In this document: positions 51,165-63,189 of the stretch, piece after piece
Numbering within the stretch: position 1 is the first letter of the stretch
Layout of the letters: every line of letters starts with the position of its first letter
Assembly: GCA_014871385.1 (NCBI GenBank)
Contig: CM026431.1
Coordinates: forward strand, 13,669,594 to 13,733,593
DNA length: 64,000 bases
Direction of reading: 5' to 3'
Source: Ceratodon purpureus
Taxonomy: Eukaryota; Streptophyta; Bryopsida; Pseudoditrichales; Ditrichaceae
The notes under the pieces: model-generated
The model's database searches: none
Told to the model about the DNA's origin: nothing
The model's input: the letters and a program-made list of their open reading frames with translations, nothing else
Made by a program: the position numbers and the translations under genes

Positions 51165-51430
51165 TTTATGAAGATTTTAAAGAACATATAGAAAATTTAG
51201 AAAGAATCACAGCTACAACTACTATAAGGTGAAGGACTTGAATACATATTAGTTATAACCTAGTCTTTGTATAGAAGGTCGCGATGAAAAATTTATTAAA
51301 TTATTATACTGAATATCTAATGTATACTTACTATGAACATTATATATTACATAGAGTATCTCATTGACATTGTTTATGAAAATAAACATGATAAATGAAG
51401 AGTATCATTAATAGTATTTAACACACCGTT
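51165..51430. repeat. Interspersed repeat segment matching 35260-35540
   Basis: Partner of 35260-35540, same orientation, placed immediately after minisatellite element copy 3. Confidence 0.75.
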
Positions 51431-51716
51431 TAAGAATATAGATATTTAAAAAATATATAAGATATCAAATCAAGTTTAAGTTGGTTTCAATGTAGTCTTT
51501 TATAAGAACTTATGAATAATATTATGAATAAAATACATATGTATGTATATAAATCATATTATATATTGAATTCTAAACCAAATTCACAAATAATAGTGGA
51601 TTTTCAACAAAGGCCAAGTTTGCGATCTACAATGACTTTAAAAATCTTATATACTTCATAATACAAGTTGCATATGCATTGAGAGGCATCACCAATCAAG
51701 TACAAACAGAAGTATC

Positions 51717-52655
51717 TTAACCCCTAAAGGTTCAAGCCGTTTTTGGACCTCCAAAACCAAAAAGTGTGATTTTTGATGACCGTGTAGAAGTTGAAGTATG
51801 ATTCTTAATTTTTTAATTTTTTGATACATCCAACCGTAAGATCTTAAACCTAACTACTTGCACTAATACCATGTTGAATTTCAACGGTTGGATCTTTACC
51901 ATTTGTGAGATTATAACGTTCAAAGTTTACTGTTTTTTTTTTTTTTTTGGCTTTGCAGGAAAGGCATACTCTAAATGGTGCCAAGGGAGACTTGATTATT
52001 GTTACCTCAAACATTTTGCTCATATTTTTTTCCATGTAGGTAACTAAGTTGAACACCTCCATGCAAAATTTTAAAGTCTCATTACAATTTTTTGGCCTTC
52101 ATGCAAATTAATTTCCACAAGAAGGTGCAAAAACTACAATATGGTAAAACCTAAATGACGTGAAATGCTTTTGGTTTTTTAAAAAAGTGAACGGTTAAAA
52201 GTTATGTCCATGATTTTTTGAATTATTGGAAAAAAAAAATTTGAAAAATTCCTAAATCTCAAATTTTGACAAATTTTGAAAGAAAAAATTGTAAAATTAC
52301 CAAAAACTGAGAAGGTTGTTTCTGTGATTTTTGGAGGCTGCCCTTCTAAAATTGGTAAGCTTTTTGACATAGACCACTTTGGATTTTGAGTAGTGAATTG
52401 GTTATGAACACATTTCCAAAAAAAAAATCTAAAAAAACCTAATTTTAAACTGCCCGTTTTGGACTTGAAACCTAAAATTCCTAGATGAAGGTTCTAAAAG
52501 TGAAATTTGGCGTCGAAATTTTTACCACATACACTTTGCTGTATAACGAGCATCCAGTAAAATTCTTAGGCAAAAATATTACTTTTAACCCCTTCATCTA
52601 GGCTGCCCGAAACAGCCGAGAGCCATTTTGGATTTCCAGAACCTTTAGGGGTTAA
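51717..52655. mobile_element. TTAA-bounded inverted-repeat element, 939 bp
   Basis: TTAACCCCTAAAGGTTC at 51717-51733 is perfectly inverted at 52639-52655. The left half shares blocks with the elements at 38144 and 35948 (see there). Near the right end, CCTAGATGAAGG (52480-52491) and its complement after TTAACCCC at 52585 hint at a second, internal TTAA terminus, so this copy may be composite. No coding frame. Confidence 0.78.
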
Positions 52656-54352
52656 AAAACTCTGTCCAAAGTTTTACATCAAAATTTTAATCCATGATTA
52701 TAAAGTACCACACAGCTTTTAGCACAAGATATACATTGTAATCAAATGTAATTTCTGCGATATACATTGTATTCCTTAATATCATGTGACTCCGTGTCAA
52801 AGTGTTGGTTTGATTTTTGCAAAGGTGTATAGTATTAAATTTTTAACACAGTTACTACTCTGTGAAAACTGAGATCAAAAGACAGGCAGTTCCCTTTTCC
52901 AAGCTGATGATGTCCCAGGTACCACCGGTCACCCGTTTGGGGCCATCTCGATCTTCCTAATGAATTCCCCTCCAAGTTTGAAAGACCATTACTGCTTCCA
53001 AACTTCTGGCTTGTATTTGCGGTGTCTGAATGCGCCACGGGTCTTTGCATAAAGGCCAAATTATGGTATTGAATTGTAGGGAGCTTAGAATCCATGTTAC
53101 AAGTCATGGAATCACATGAGATATGTATGGCCCAGCAAGTTGCAATGTGCCATTTCTTCCTCCATTCTCCACGTACCTACTTCTTCTGATGCTGCAGGAC
53201 TAGCATAAGCTAAGTTATATCTGGGATTGATTGATTGATTAGATTCTGCGCCTAGCTAATTGTATATTTAATCTTTCTCCTGTAACCTACTTAGTAGACT
53301 CAAGGTTATGTACCAGAGTTTATTAGGTCCTTCACTTTCAAGGAGGGCTCTATTGCATAGTAATAAAAAAAATTGGTTCTGCAATGTCTTTTATGGAATA
53401 ATATATCCCATTTCACATTGGTATATTATTGATGGATATTACACTAATGGGTTGTAGTGATAATATGATAGGATATGAATAAAGAAGCTTAACATTCATA
53501 CATATATAAGTGGTAAATTTCCATAGGAAATAAGAATTATTTGTAGAATCTTATATTTAATACTTTATGCCACACGTAACTAAATATAGACATCTCAAAG
53601 TCCAAAATGGTAAAAGTCTAGATTTAACCAAACACAAAGGGGGATCCCTTTGGTGTCATTTTCTTTTAAGTGTATACTTTTTATCGTACCAACGGTTTCA
53701 TTCCCATTCAATAGAAACTAGGTTACACTTCTACGCTAAATTTATATCACCATTATGAGATCCGAATGTCGTGTGTGTAGATATGTTAATTCTAAATGCC
53801 AAGAAGATTGAAGGTGGATGGATTGCTGGGGAATCAAAGGGGGACTTGTGATATGGTTTAGCACTATATTCCAGGTTTTGGTAGTGAATCTGGTGATGCT
53901 AAATGGTGCGTTAAGGGGAGCATTTAGGCAGCATATTCACCCCTTGTAAGGAGGAGATGGGTCTGGTGTTCCCTGCTTGTGGAGAACATGGTACCCTGGT
54001 ACTTGGGAGCCGCCCATCCGTGAAAAATTATACCTCTCTGCAATCAGCATTTTGCAGTTTGGATGTGTTTTCTAGCTTCTAGATTGGTTCCAAGCCCAGC
54101 GTCATTGTAGTCTGTGCAACCTGCCCTGCAAATTAGAGAATATACACATATTATGTGTTCCACTTCATCAAATCGCAGTGTCTCAGCAGCTATGGTCAAC
54201 TTCATACTCAGGAATAGGTTGAATTTACCGAAAACTCAACAGCTGCCTTCCTCCAAACTGTGCATTGCCTGTGAACATGGTTTGGCGTACTTTACCCACT
54301 TCTTCACATTAGGTTGTCTCTATGTAGACTCTTCTACAAACCAGTTTTCTTT
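52656..54352. other. AT-rich spacer
   Basis: No gene recognised. Open frames are short and without domain features. Confidence 0.5.
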
Positions 54353-54937
54353 CTCAAATGATTCACTGTACTTTTAGTTCAGTTAGGACCAAAGAAAAAG
54401 AAAAAATTAAAAAAAATCATGCATTTGAGAGATAACATTCGAGATACCCAAATTTTCTTCGTAACGTAATAGTGGACATCGAGAATAATTTGTATTGGAC
54501 CGGCCATCACGTTACATCAAAGAAAAAAAAAATCATGCATTTGAGAGATAACATTTGAGGTACCCAAATTTTCTTCGTAACGTAATAGTGGATGTCGTGT
54601 ATAATTTGTATTGAACCGGCCATCACGCTACATGTTGAATGAGTCGATTTCTCAAATGAGTCACTGTACTTTTATTTCAGTTAGGACCAAAGAAAAAAAT
54701 ATTTAAAAAATATGCATTTGAGAGATGACATTCGAGATACCCAAATTTTCTTCGTAACGTAATAGTGGACATCGAGAATAATTTGTATTGGACCGGCCAT
54801 CACGTTACATCAAAGAAAAAAAATCATGCATTTGAGAGATGACATTCGAGATACCCAAATTTTCTTCATAACGTAGTAGTGGATGTCGTGTATAATTTGT
54901 ATTGGACCGGCCATCACGCTACATGTTGAATGAGTCG
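54353..54937. repeat. Higher-order tandem array: two 290-298 bp units, each with two 115-bp subunits
   Basis: The first higher-order unit starts at CTCAAATGATTCACTG (54353) and the second at CTCAAATGAGTCACTG (54651). Each holds two subunits starting ATGCATTTGAGAG (54419, 54535, 54712 and 54826). Subunits carry AAATTTTCTTCGTAACG, ATAATTTGTATTG and CCGGCCATCACG. Odd subunits have GGACATCGAGAATAA and even ones GGATGTCGTGTATAA, so a dimer formed first and was then duplicated. Confidence 0.95.
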
Positions 54938-57900
54938 AAAGACATAGCCTAAACCTAAGATGTCATTTTCACCGTCCACTTGAAAGAAATAAAGGAGGGT
55001 GGGGGTGGTGATGATCAATACGCGTTGGCAAGGTCATTGGTAAGATAGCGTGAAAGGAAATCAACGGCGCCGACCTCTTGGGCGGCTATACCAATCGTGC
55101 TTCTCACATGGCTGCGACAAAAACATCGTTCTCACTGAGCAACTGCATTCACTTTGTGAGAGGCAAATGAAAGTATTGCACGACATGATCTCTTACAGAC
55201 GAAGGCCACGATATGATGTGTATTGACTGAGGTTAAGTTGCTCTCGCTGTGCAGAACTCTGATAACTTATAAGTTGCAGGCTAGCCAAACTTAAGTATGT
55301 AATAAAAGTTGACCAGCTTTGAATCTCTACTTGTGCAGAGTTACACCATTGTCCTGACTATGATAGTGTAAACATCATCATTCACATTAACATCAAACAA
55401 ATGAGAGGGTCCAATAAAGTATAGATTAAGGTGAAATAGGAGATGACATTTTGGATGAGAAAGTGGGTAAGTTTACAAAGAACTTAATGCATGGGAAACA
55501 CGCAAGTTGCTGTTCAGTGTTCAGAGTAGAGATATGTGGCAAAATGGCCTGAGGAATTGATGGTGAGAAAATGCAATCCTGGTGGACACAGGATGCAATG
55601 CCTTTGGCTGGGGATGATATCTTTTGATTTTCTTCTTGTGGAGATTTGTGCAGAGTTGCTCTTGGGGAGGTTCCTTTTGTTGCTACATATAGAGGTTGAT
55701 AACCACGAACCTAAGATCCAAATATCATGGATCACGTGCAAATGGGTAGTCATGCAGAGCATCAATAATTAGCGGACACAATTCATGCAAGTCCCACATC
55801 GCTCTAATCCTTCCCATTTCCAAGACAAACCTTCAAACATTACATGAGCAACAAGGAAATCATGTGTTGGTGTGTGTACACTAAGGTAAGGAACTTAAAC
55901 ACCACTGAACAGTACAGTACATTTGCTTCATACAGTGTAATATCAAGATACATGTTCAGTCTGATTCTTATGTTCTTTGAAGAATCTCTGAATGTCATGA
56001 TTGTAACCACAGTTTGTGAGTCAAGGCTAATCAAACATTTATTTATTTATATAAACAAAGAGGATGAATTGGTTTTTAAGTTTTAAACGGGAATACCTTT
56101 CACAATTCTTTCTTTTATATTTACCAAAATTTGCTTCATTTAAATTTTGAAGCTTTCCCAAAATGTCTAAAGTTCATAAAATTTGGAGCAAAATAAGTAT
56201 GATTCTTTTAAGAACAAATGTTTTAAAGTCCATTTTCTACTTGGTTTGACCACAAAAGGCCATCAAAGAAAATGGCGGATAATTGTTCGTACAAAATGTT
56301 CAGTAATGAATCATTGTAATTACACTAAACTCATATAGACAAATACAACTTGAAGGAACAAGTTGCGTCATCGTTTAGCTTCTGAGCATTATTCTGCCCT
56401 GTCTTTGGTTGGTGTCAATATTTGTCCTTCCTAATCTCCCTTGTCATTGAAAAATTTTACTGCAAAATATTATTAGTATTAATTCATGAAGGTATTTCCT
56501 TATCCGATAAACAAATTTGGTGTACTTTGAATGCAAGTTTTGCTAAAATTACAAATGTAGAAATGTAATCATTGTTAATTATTATCGCCTTTACCTACGA
56601 ACCTCTCTTCTTGCACAATACAATATGTTGCATGAATATTCTACCATGGTACAAACATAGTGCACTATACAACAAATGTGATCTGTAACACTAACTCATA
56701 TCACTACAAGAGGCGAGGCTTACAGTGCAGTACCGCAGTCCAGAATCCAGGTTGCATTGTTGCAACCCCTCCATTTTTGTTAGTTATAGGTAAAAGAAAG
56801 TCATTGACAGAATCCAAGGATGACTCACTGGTGCAAATTTCACATGATAATGCCCAGTTTCATATAATAAAATCGGTACTAAACTATATGCCCTACATCC
56901 AGTCCGGGGCCTTTTCGAGTCTGAACAAAACGTACAGGTTTGTAGCATGGGAGCCTTTTTCCAGCGTCAATTGAACATACAGGTTTGTAGCATGTACGTA
57001 CAGCAGCTCTGCCAGGGGCCACTCTAGCTATGTAGCTGTGGCTTGATGCGTTGATTGCTTGATTGTGTGATTGCTTCGGTTTTGCCGCTCAACGAATGTA
57101 CTGTATCTTATGTGGCAACTAATTGTTCAGTTAGGATATATAGTTACCTCCCCCGTTTTCACTGAAAAAGTGGGAGATCATTCAGTTGCTATGAGCCTTC
57201 TATTCCAGTGATTCTGTACACTCTTGCTATGCTAATCCGAACAACAAGAGCCCTGTGAATTGTTAAAAGAAGAACTTATTCACCCTGAACCTTGGTCCAA
57301 GTAGGGTTTTGGTTTTCATTCTTTGCAATGAAGTCGTTCATTTGCGCCAAAAAGGAGGAAAGAAGAACTAAATGTTTACATATCTTGACAAATAGTGGTG
57401 TGAAGTTGTGAACTAGAGACAGGCATGAATTTTGCCTAAAGTATGGTATGCACTACCACCGAGTATTTAAGCATATAGTCACAAAGTATTCTCGGGTATT
57501 GGTCCAAGTTTGATCATGATAAGTGTTAAGAAAGTCCAGAGGAGATAAGTTATCCGTGTGGTTGGGAACCCTCAAACCTTGAGGGTTGTTTTAAGGACAC
57601 ATAATATTCCGCCTCCGGTCAATGCATAGGCTAATCTAGTCCTGCAAATGGCAGCTTGCTACACTAAAACAGTGTAACCAATACTAATTGAAAATTGTGA
57701 GACTAGTGGTAACAACATTGAATGTGGACAAGGCATTAGAGTGGGTGGCTCAAAACCCGCGCAGCACCACAAACCGCAGTCTATACCTATCCAAGAAGGA
57801 GGTACATTATAGCCTCCAAATTTGAATTTCTATGTAACCATGGTATACATTTTAGGCCGAGCGGTTCTTGAGCCACCTACAAGTTCCCCTTCCAAAATCC

Positions 57901-58394
57901 ATAACTAATTCAATACTAATCCAAAATTAATTATTCCGATTGGTCTAATTTTATAAATACTTTGCACATGTTCCAAGAATGGATTCCCTTAATAACTCCC
58001 CACTGAGCCTACCAATCTGAAATCTGAGCGGTTTCTAAGGCACTTACTATAGTTGGTATAATAGGGCATTTAAGATAATACATGAACATTCCTACAGTAT
58101 GTCGGTAGCAAGTTTGCATATAAACAATTCTGAAAAATCAAAAAAATTAAGGAAGGAAAAACAAAAATATGAGAAATTATTTTATCTGATATTTGTCTAT
58201 TTTAAATCCATACAAGACCTTCTTTAGTGATTTTTATTTAGAAAAAACAAAAACTAAAAAATTAGATTTTTAGGGGACGAACCTTATTTTTCCAAAAATG
58301 TAATAATTTGTTCAAGGGTAAACAAATCAGAAACATGTTATCAACATATGGTACCTATTAGAGTTATTTGTAAAGGCGTCCGGTATTTGACTTA
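54938..58394. other. Spacer, nothing recognised
   Basis: There are open frames up to about 105 codons but none with family features. Composition is intermediate to AT-rich. Confidence 0.45.
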
Positions 58395-58683
58395 GATACC
58401 ATGAGTTTTGCTTTATTGTATTATTTTCTTACACTTCAAATAGTTGGGAGGCATGGAAGAATTTTCCGGTCTCACTACATTATATGTGTAAGAGCGTGGT
58501 GGTCTCTAAACTCAAGAAAAACTGTTTTTGCACTCATTCCATCCTTGAAAACTAATTTTTCTTGAATTTAGAGACCACCACGCTCTTACACATATAATGT
58601 AGTGAGACCAGAAAATTCTTCCATGCCTCCCAACTTTTTGAAGTAAAAAATAATAATACATAAAGCAAAACTTATAATATCTT
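58395..58683. repeat. Long foldback (inverted repeat), arms about 125-130 bp
   Basis: The left arm (about 58395-58521) pairs with the right arm (about 58551-58683). The core, 58446-58520 with 58555-58634, is nearly perfect and includes ATGTGTAAGAGCGTGGTGG and its complement. The outer part is less exact and needs small gaps. About 29 nt separate the arms. It has no coding frame and could be a foldback transposon remnant or a hairpin-RNA locus. Confidence 0.92.
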
Positions 58684-59710
58684 TTTGAAACAAAATGTAA
58701 CTTTAAGGATAACTCTATTATCACAATAATTATTAATTTGAAAGCAGTTGCCCTTTGAGAAATATCAAATAAATTCAAGTTCCAACTAATTCATTGTATT
58801 ATTATTGTTGTTTAAATATTTGTTTGTTGTAGGAGAAAATGATGTTATTTCAAATTTGCATATTACTACCTACAATATATAACATTTTATATATATTATG
58901 GTGTTACCTTTACTAACTTTTCAACATATGTAACCTTATGGATTTTCTTACTGTATATTGAAGAAATGATTATGGCAGAAAAAGATGCATACTACTGCGT
59001 TTCAACCACCCAAGGAGGAGAATCAATTAACATCTAGGTAGTCTATATCCATATACATGAATTAATTAGATATCAAGCTTCACTTTACAAAAAAAATATA
59101 AAATAATAAGACAATATTCATGAATTTAGGTGTTGTCAAGGATGTATTGACTTTCAATATACATCAAGTTTATAATATAAAATATTCATTCAATATTCAT
59201 TATTTCACAAAATAAAAAGTTAAAACTCATCTAGATGAATAATGCAGATTGAATGATTTGTAGTATAAAAGGTTGATTAAATTCAAACTTTGAAGTGCTT
59301 AATTAGATTTTTCAATTTCAAAATTCATATTTAATAATATATTGAACTTACATATGTTGTAAGATTTATTTGAACGGACAATTTTGTAATAAGTGGAAAT
59401 CAATACAACATATCTTGGTCATAATTTAGAATGTCATCATGAGTGGGAAAGAATACCACATATCTTGGACATTACTTTAAAGTGAAAGACACATTCGACT
59501 TTCAATTGTGATTTTTTGAATTTTTAGTAAGTTTATCTTCTTATGATAAAATATAATTTCTATTAATAACTTATCCATAACTGATTGCACCTTAAAGTTG
59601 TGGTTTTGAGCACTTTTATCTTGTAGAATATAACATTTTCATTCCAAAAGAGTCAAAGTCGGTTTACCTTTTGTATGACAGGATACAAAAATGATCCTAT
59701 GGTAATTATC
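58684..59710. other. AT-rich spacer
   Basis: No feature recognised. Confidence 0.5.
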
Positions 59711-60240
59711 TTAGGAGCAGTTTAAACTAGAAACCAAGAACTTATTCCATAGAGCTAAAAAATCTGTAATTGGCTCTATCAATTCATCCCGAGATAATTT
59801 GGATTTATAATACCAAAAAAAAAAGGAAAATGACTAAAGGAGTTGAGGTCCTCAAAAGGTCTAAAAATGGGCCTAGTGGATAATGTTGAAGGCTTCTCAG
59901 ATTATGTGGTGAGAAAAGTAAAAATGGAACTCTCATTGCAAAACGAGGAGACGATAGGCATGAAATGCTATTTTATTATTTTTGAAATATGTTTTTTTAA
60001 TGGAAGGGACAATGTTCCACAACTTTTATCAATAAGCAATCATTTAAAAATTAGCACACCTAATTTTTAGTATATAATCATTTTTCTTGGTCCAAATTTG
60101 AAAGTTTGATTTACATTTAGTGAGAGGCCCAAGGGCTTTGAAAATTACATTTTCGTGAAGTGTGACTATAAAGTGTGACTATGGAACTAATCTGTTCTCC
60201 TTGATCAGAGCTCGTGATATGTAGTGTAAACCGCCCCTTA
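59711..60240. mobile_element. Inverted-repeat DNA element, uninterrupted relative of 35693-37055, 530 bp
   Basis: The right end on the opposite strand reads TAAGGGGCGGTTTACACTAC. The left end reads TTAGGAGCAGTTTAAACTAG, so the termini match with four or five changes. The interior aligns with both halves of the split element at 35693-37055. It has no insertion at the site where that copy carries a TTAA element. No transposase frame. Confidence 0.7.
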
Positions 60241-63139
60241 ATCAAAATCCTAGAAAAATCATGAAAAACACAAATAGCAAACTACTTGTGAAATTTTTGA
60301 GGAGTGATACTACTCATGGAAGTCACTGCATATATGTGTAACACACAAACAAAGAATGATCATCCAAATACAACCAAAAATGGTAGAAATTCTGAAAAGC
60401 TGTTTCATATTGACTAGGTTTGAGTTCTAAAAGCAACTTGGATTCACAGATACTGCAGATCAGTCCAATGCTTCAGCAAACCACATATTGGAAATTCAAG
60501 CGATTCGCGAATACCGTTGCCTATCAACCAAACACTAGATAACTTTCAATTGAGGTCCTAGCAAAGGCAAAGCTTAGCATGGAACCTTGTACCATCTTCT
60601 GCAATGCATTGTAATAAAGTTATTCCCGTTGTCTCAATAACAAACAACAAAATTTCAAAAATTAGAAGAAAAAATGCCGGACATACCTCGAGATTCCGGA
60701 GAGAAGTTTACACATCATCACACAACCTTTATTTGCAAATTATTGATGTGTCAATCAAATTTGATCGTTCTGTTTGAGGTGACATACTAAGCCTTAACTT
60801 GCAAGTTGTGTGAAGGAAGTACCGTAGTCACTACTACAAAGTTCAAACCGAATTAAACTTAGGGTGAGTACAAACTCAAGAATGTAGGACTCCCATGATG
60901 AGTCTTAAGTACTCAATGCCATGGGACCTATGACTTCCAAAAAGATCCGCATTTTGGTTCCCATTGTAGACAGGATTTTTTGGGAATTGGGGCATTGTCA
61001 GAATTTGCCTGAGAATCAAGAGTGAGCATACTCTATGTGGTAACATAGTCCGCACTTTCATCATCACTCTTTGGATCCGGGGCTTGCATTGTCTATGCAA
61101 CCATGAAACAATTTGTTTGTCTGATGTTACCGGGGGAACTTCTTGTGAATGAGCAATGCTACACTGTATCAATTAGGGAACTAACATTGTTCATAAAAAA
61201 TTGCAAAAAGCCTCTTGCCTACTGATGACTCACAGAACATAATGAGTTTGATGATCAGGCTGTTGTCGGTCTATGACTGTTGTGCAAAATGTTCTTTTAG
61301 CATCCAAAAAGACAAATTATTCTAAGTCTGGTTCTGATTTAAAATGTGATAAAGTTCCCAAATTTTGAAATTTTTAGTACAAAGTGAATTTGATACTGTA
61401 TTGTTATATGAAGTTGGATTCGTTTTATACCTTTAGATTTATTCATTGTTTGACAAAAATGGACGACGTCGTTTACTTCACTTGGAACAATTCCAAGGAG
61501 ATGGAATAATATCATTCAAAAGCAAGTCTCAAATGTCCGTTAGTTGTAATGGAATTTCATTTCATAAATGTTGAAATGTTAGAGAATCTCCTTCATTGTG
61601 TTCATTTGATTTTATTTACTTTATTATGGTTGGAACAAATGAAGAGTGGTTGTAAAGAGAAGCTTACTAAATACAAGCCTTAAGAGCTTCTTTACCGTTG
61701 ACGTCAACGGTGGGGCCAACTCTACGTTTGTAGTCGAGGGCTTCGACACAATCGCCACTATGGTACAATCAACTCTAAATTTGGTATTTGTCCCTTCAGA
61801 TTTAGTTCTTTGGATTGTCGTTTGGAGTAAATCATTGAACGGTGTAAATTTAATTTTTTACAACTAGCATCACTAAATTTCTATTTATCACACATGGCTA
61901 AAGGAAAAAATCATAAGGGAGAAGGTGGGAGGAAGGAAGGGAGATTAGAGAGGGATTTGGAGGGCACACCACATGTCACGTTGGATGAGAGGCCCCTAGG
62001 CTTATTGAAGCAATTGCATTGGGTGGGATTGCGTTGATAGTTGCCCCATTGTAAAGCTTTCTCCACCCTAACGCCATTGGCGTGAAAAAATAGAGAAGCC
62101 CTAAGGTAGGGACCAAGTGCCATTGACTTTTAGGATTGCCTATAGCCAATTAAATGGCGATAGAAATCAACACAAGTCTTTGTTGTTTTGAATTTCATTT
62201 GGTATTAAATTTTGTTTTTTTATATATGGTTTTTATGAACTTATATGTTGTTTTTTGAGGCCTTCTAGTTTTGCTTACCAATTCTTTTCCATCAAGCGAT
62301 TATATAATCATATAAATTTATATGAATTATAATATTTTAATTTCTTTCCATTTTCATACTCTCTCTAATTCAAGGTTGTTTAACATAAATAAATTCTAAT
62401 CAATTGAGCCAAACCACTACATTAGACTTTAACCGCTAAATATCCTTGATGATTTGAGACTAAAAACCGCCTTTCAACACTACTTTGTAAACAAACTATT
62501 TTTTTAAATCTTACAACATTCTTTGGAAAATCTAACCATATGATTTAATAATCAACTTATTAAAACATAATTTTCTAAAATTTCAAAGAGAGAAACAAAA
62601 TCTATTGCTAGATCATAATGTTTAAACTTAAAGAACAAGTTCTTTTCAATCATTCAAAAAACTAAAATTCTATTTTTTTTAATGTTCCAAAAATAAGCTT
62701 TGCAATTTAGAATGAACACCTTCATATTTTATTAGAAAAATGACTTGGAAGTTTGTCATGGTTAGGCAGCAAGTTTGGTCATAAATGATTCTACGAATAA
62801 AAAAAAAATTATGAAAAATCATACTTAGTGATATTTGTCTATCTAATGATATCTAAATCTATTTATAGTCATTAAAAAAAACAAAAACATAACTTCTGAA
62901 AAAAAAAACCTTACTTTTGCAAAAAAATCTATCTTACAATTGAGCATGGTTTGTCTCACTCGACGGTTCCAGGGTGGAATCCGTCGAGGAGAAATAAAAG
63001 ATGCGGTCGATGTGCTCAGCGGCACGGGTCCCACTAGTAAAAAATAAAGAAACAAACATGTATGTGTTCAAAGGTACACAAACTCACTATCCATACATGG
63101 TACATAAAAAATCCTAAACGATAAAAACTTTATTTTTAA
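60241..63139. other. AT-rich spacer
   Basis: No gene is supported. The stretch 62740-62910 resembles 58100-58270 (GCAAGTTTG, GATATTTGTCTAT and AAAAAACAAAAAC blocks), an old dispersed repeat. Confidence 0.45.
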
Positions 63140-63189
63140 CATAAAAAATAACTTAATTAGAATAAGATGTAAAATAAAAGCAAAAAATA

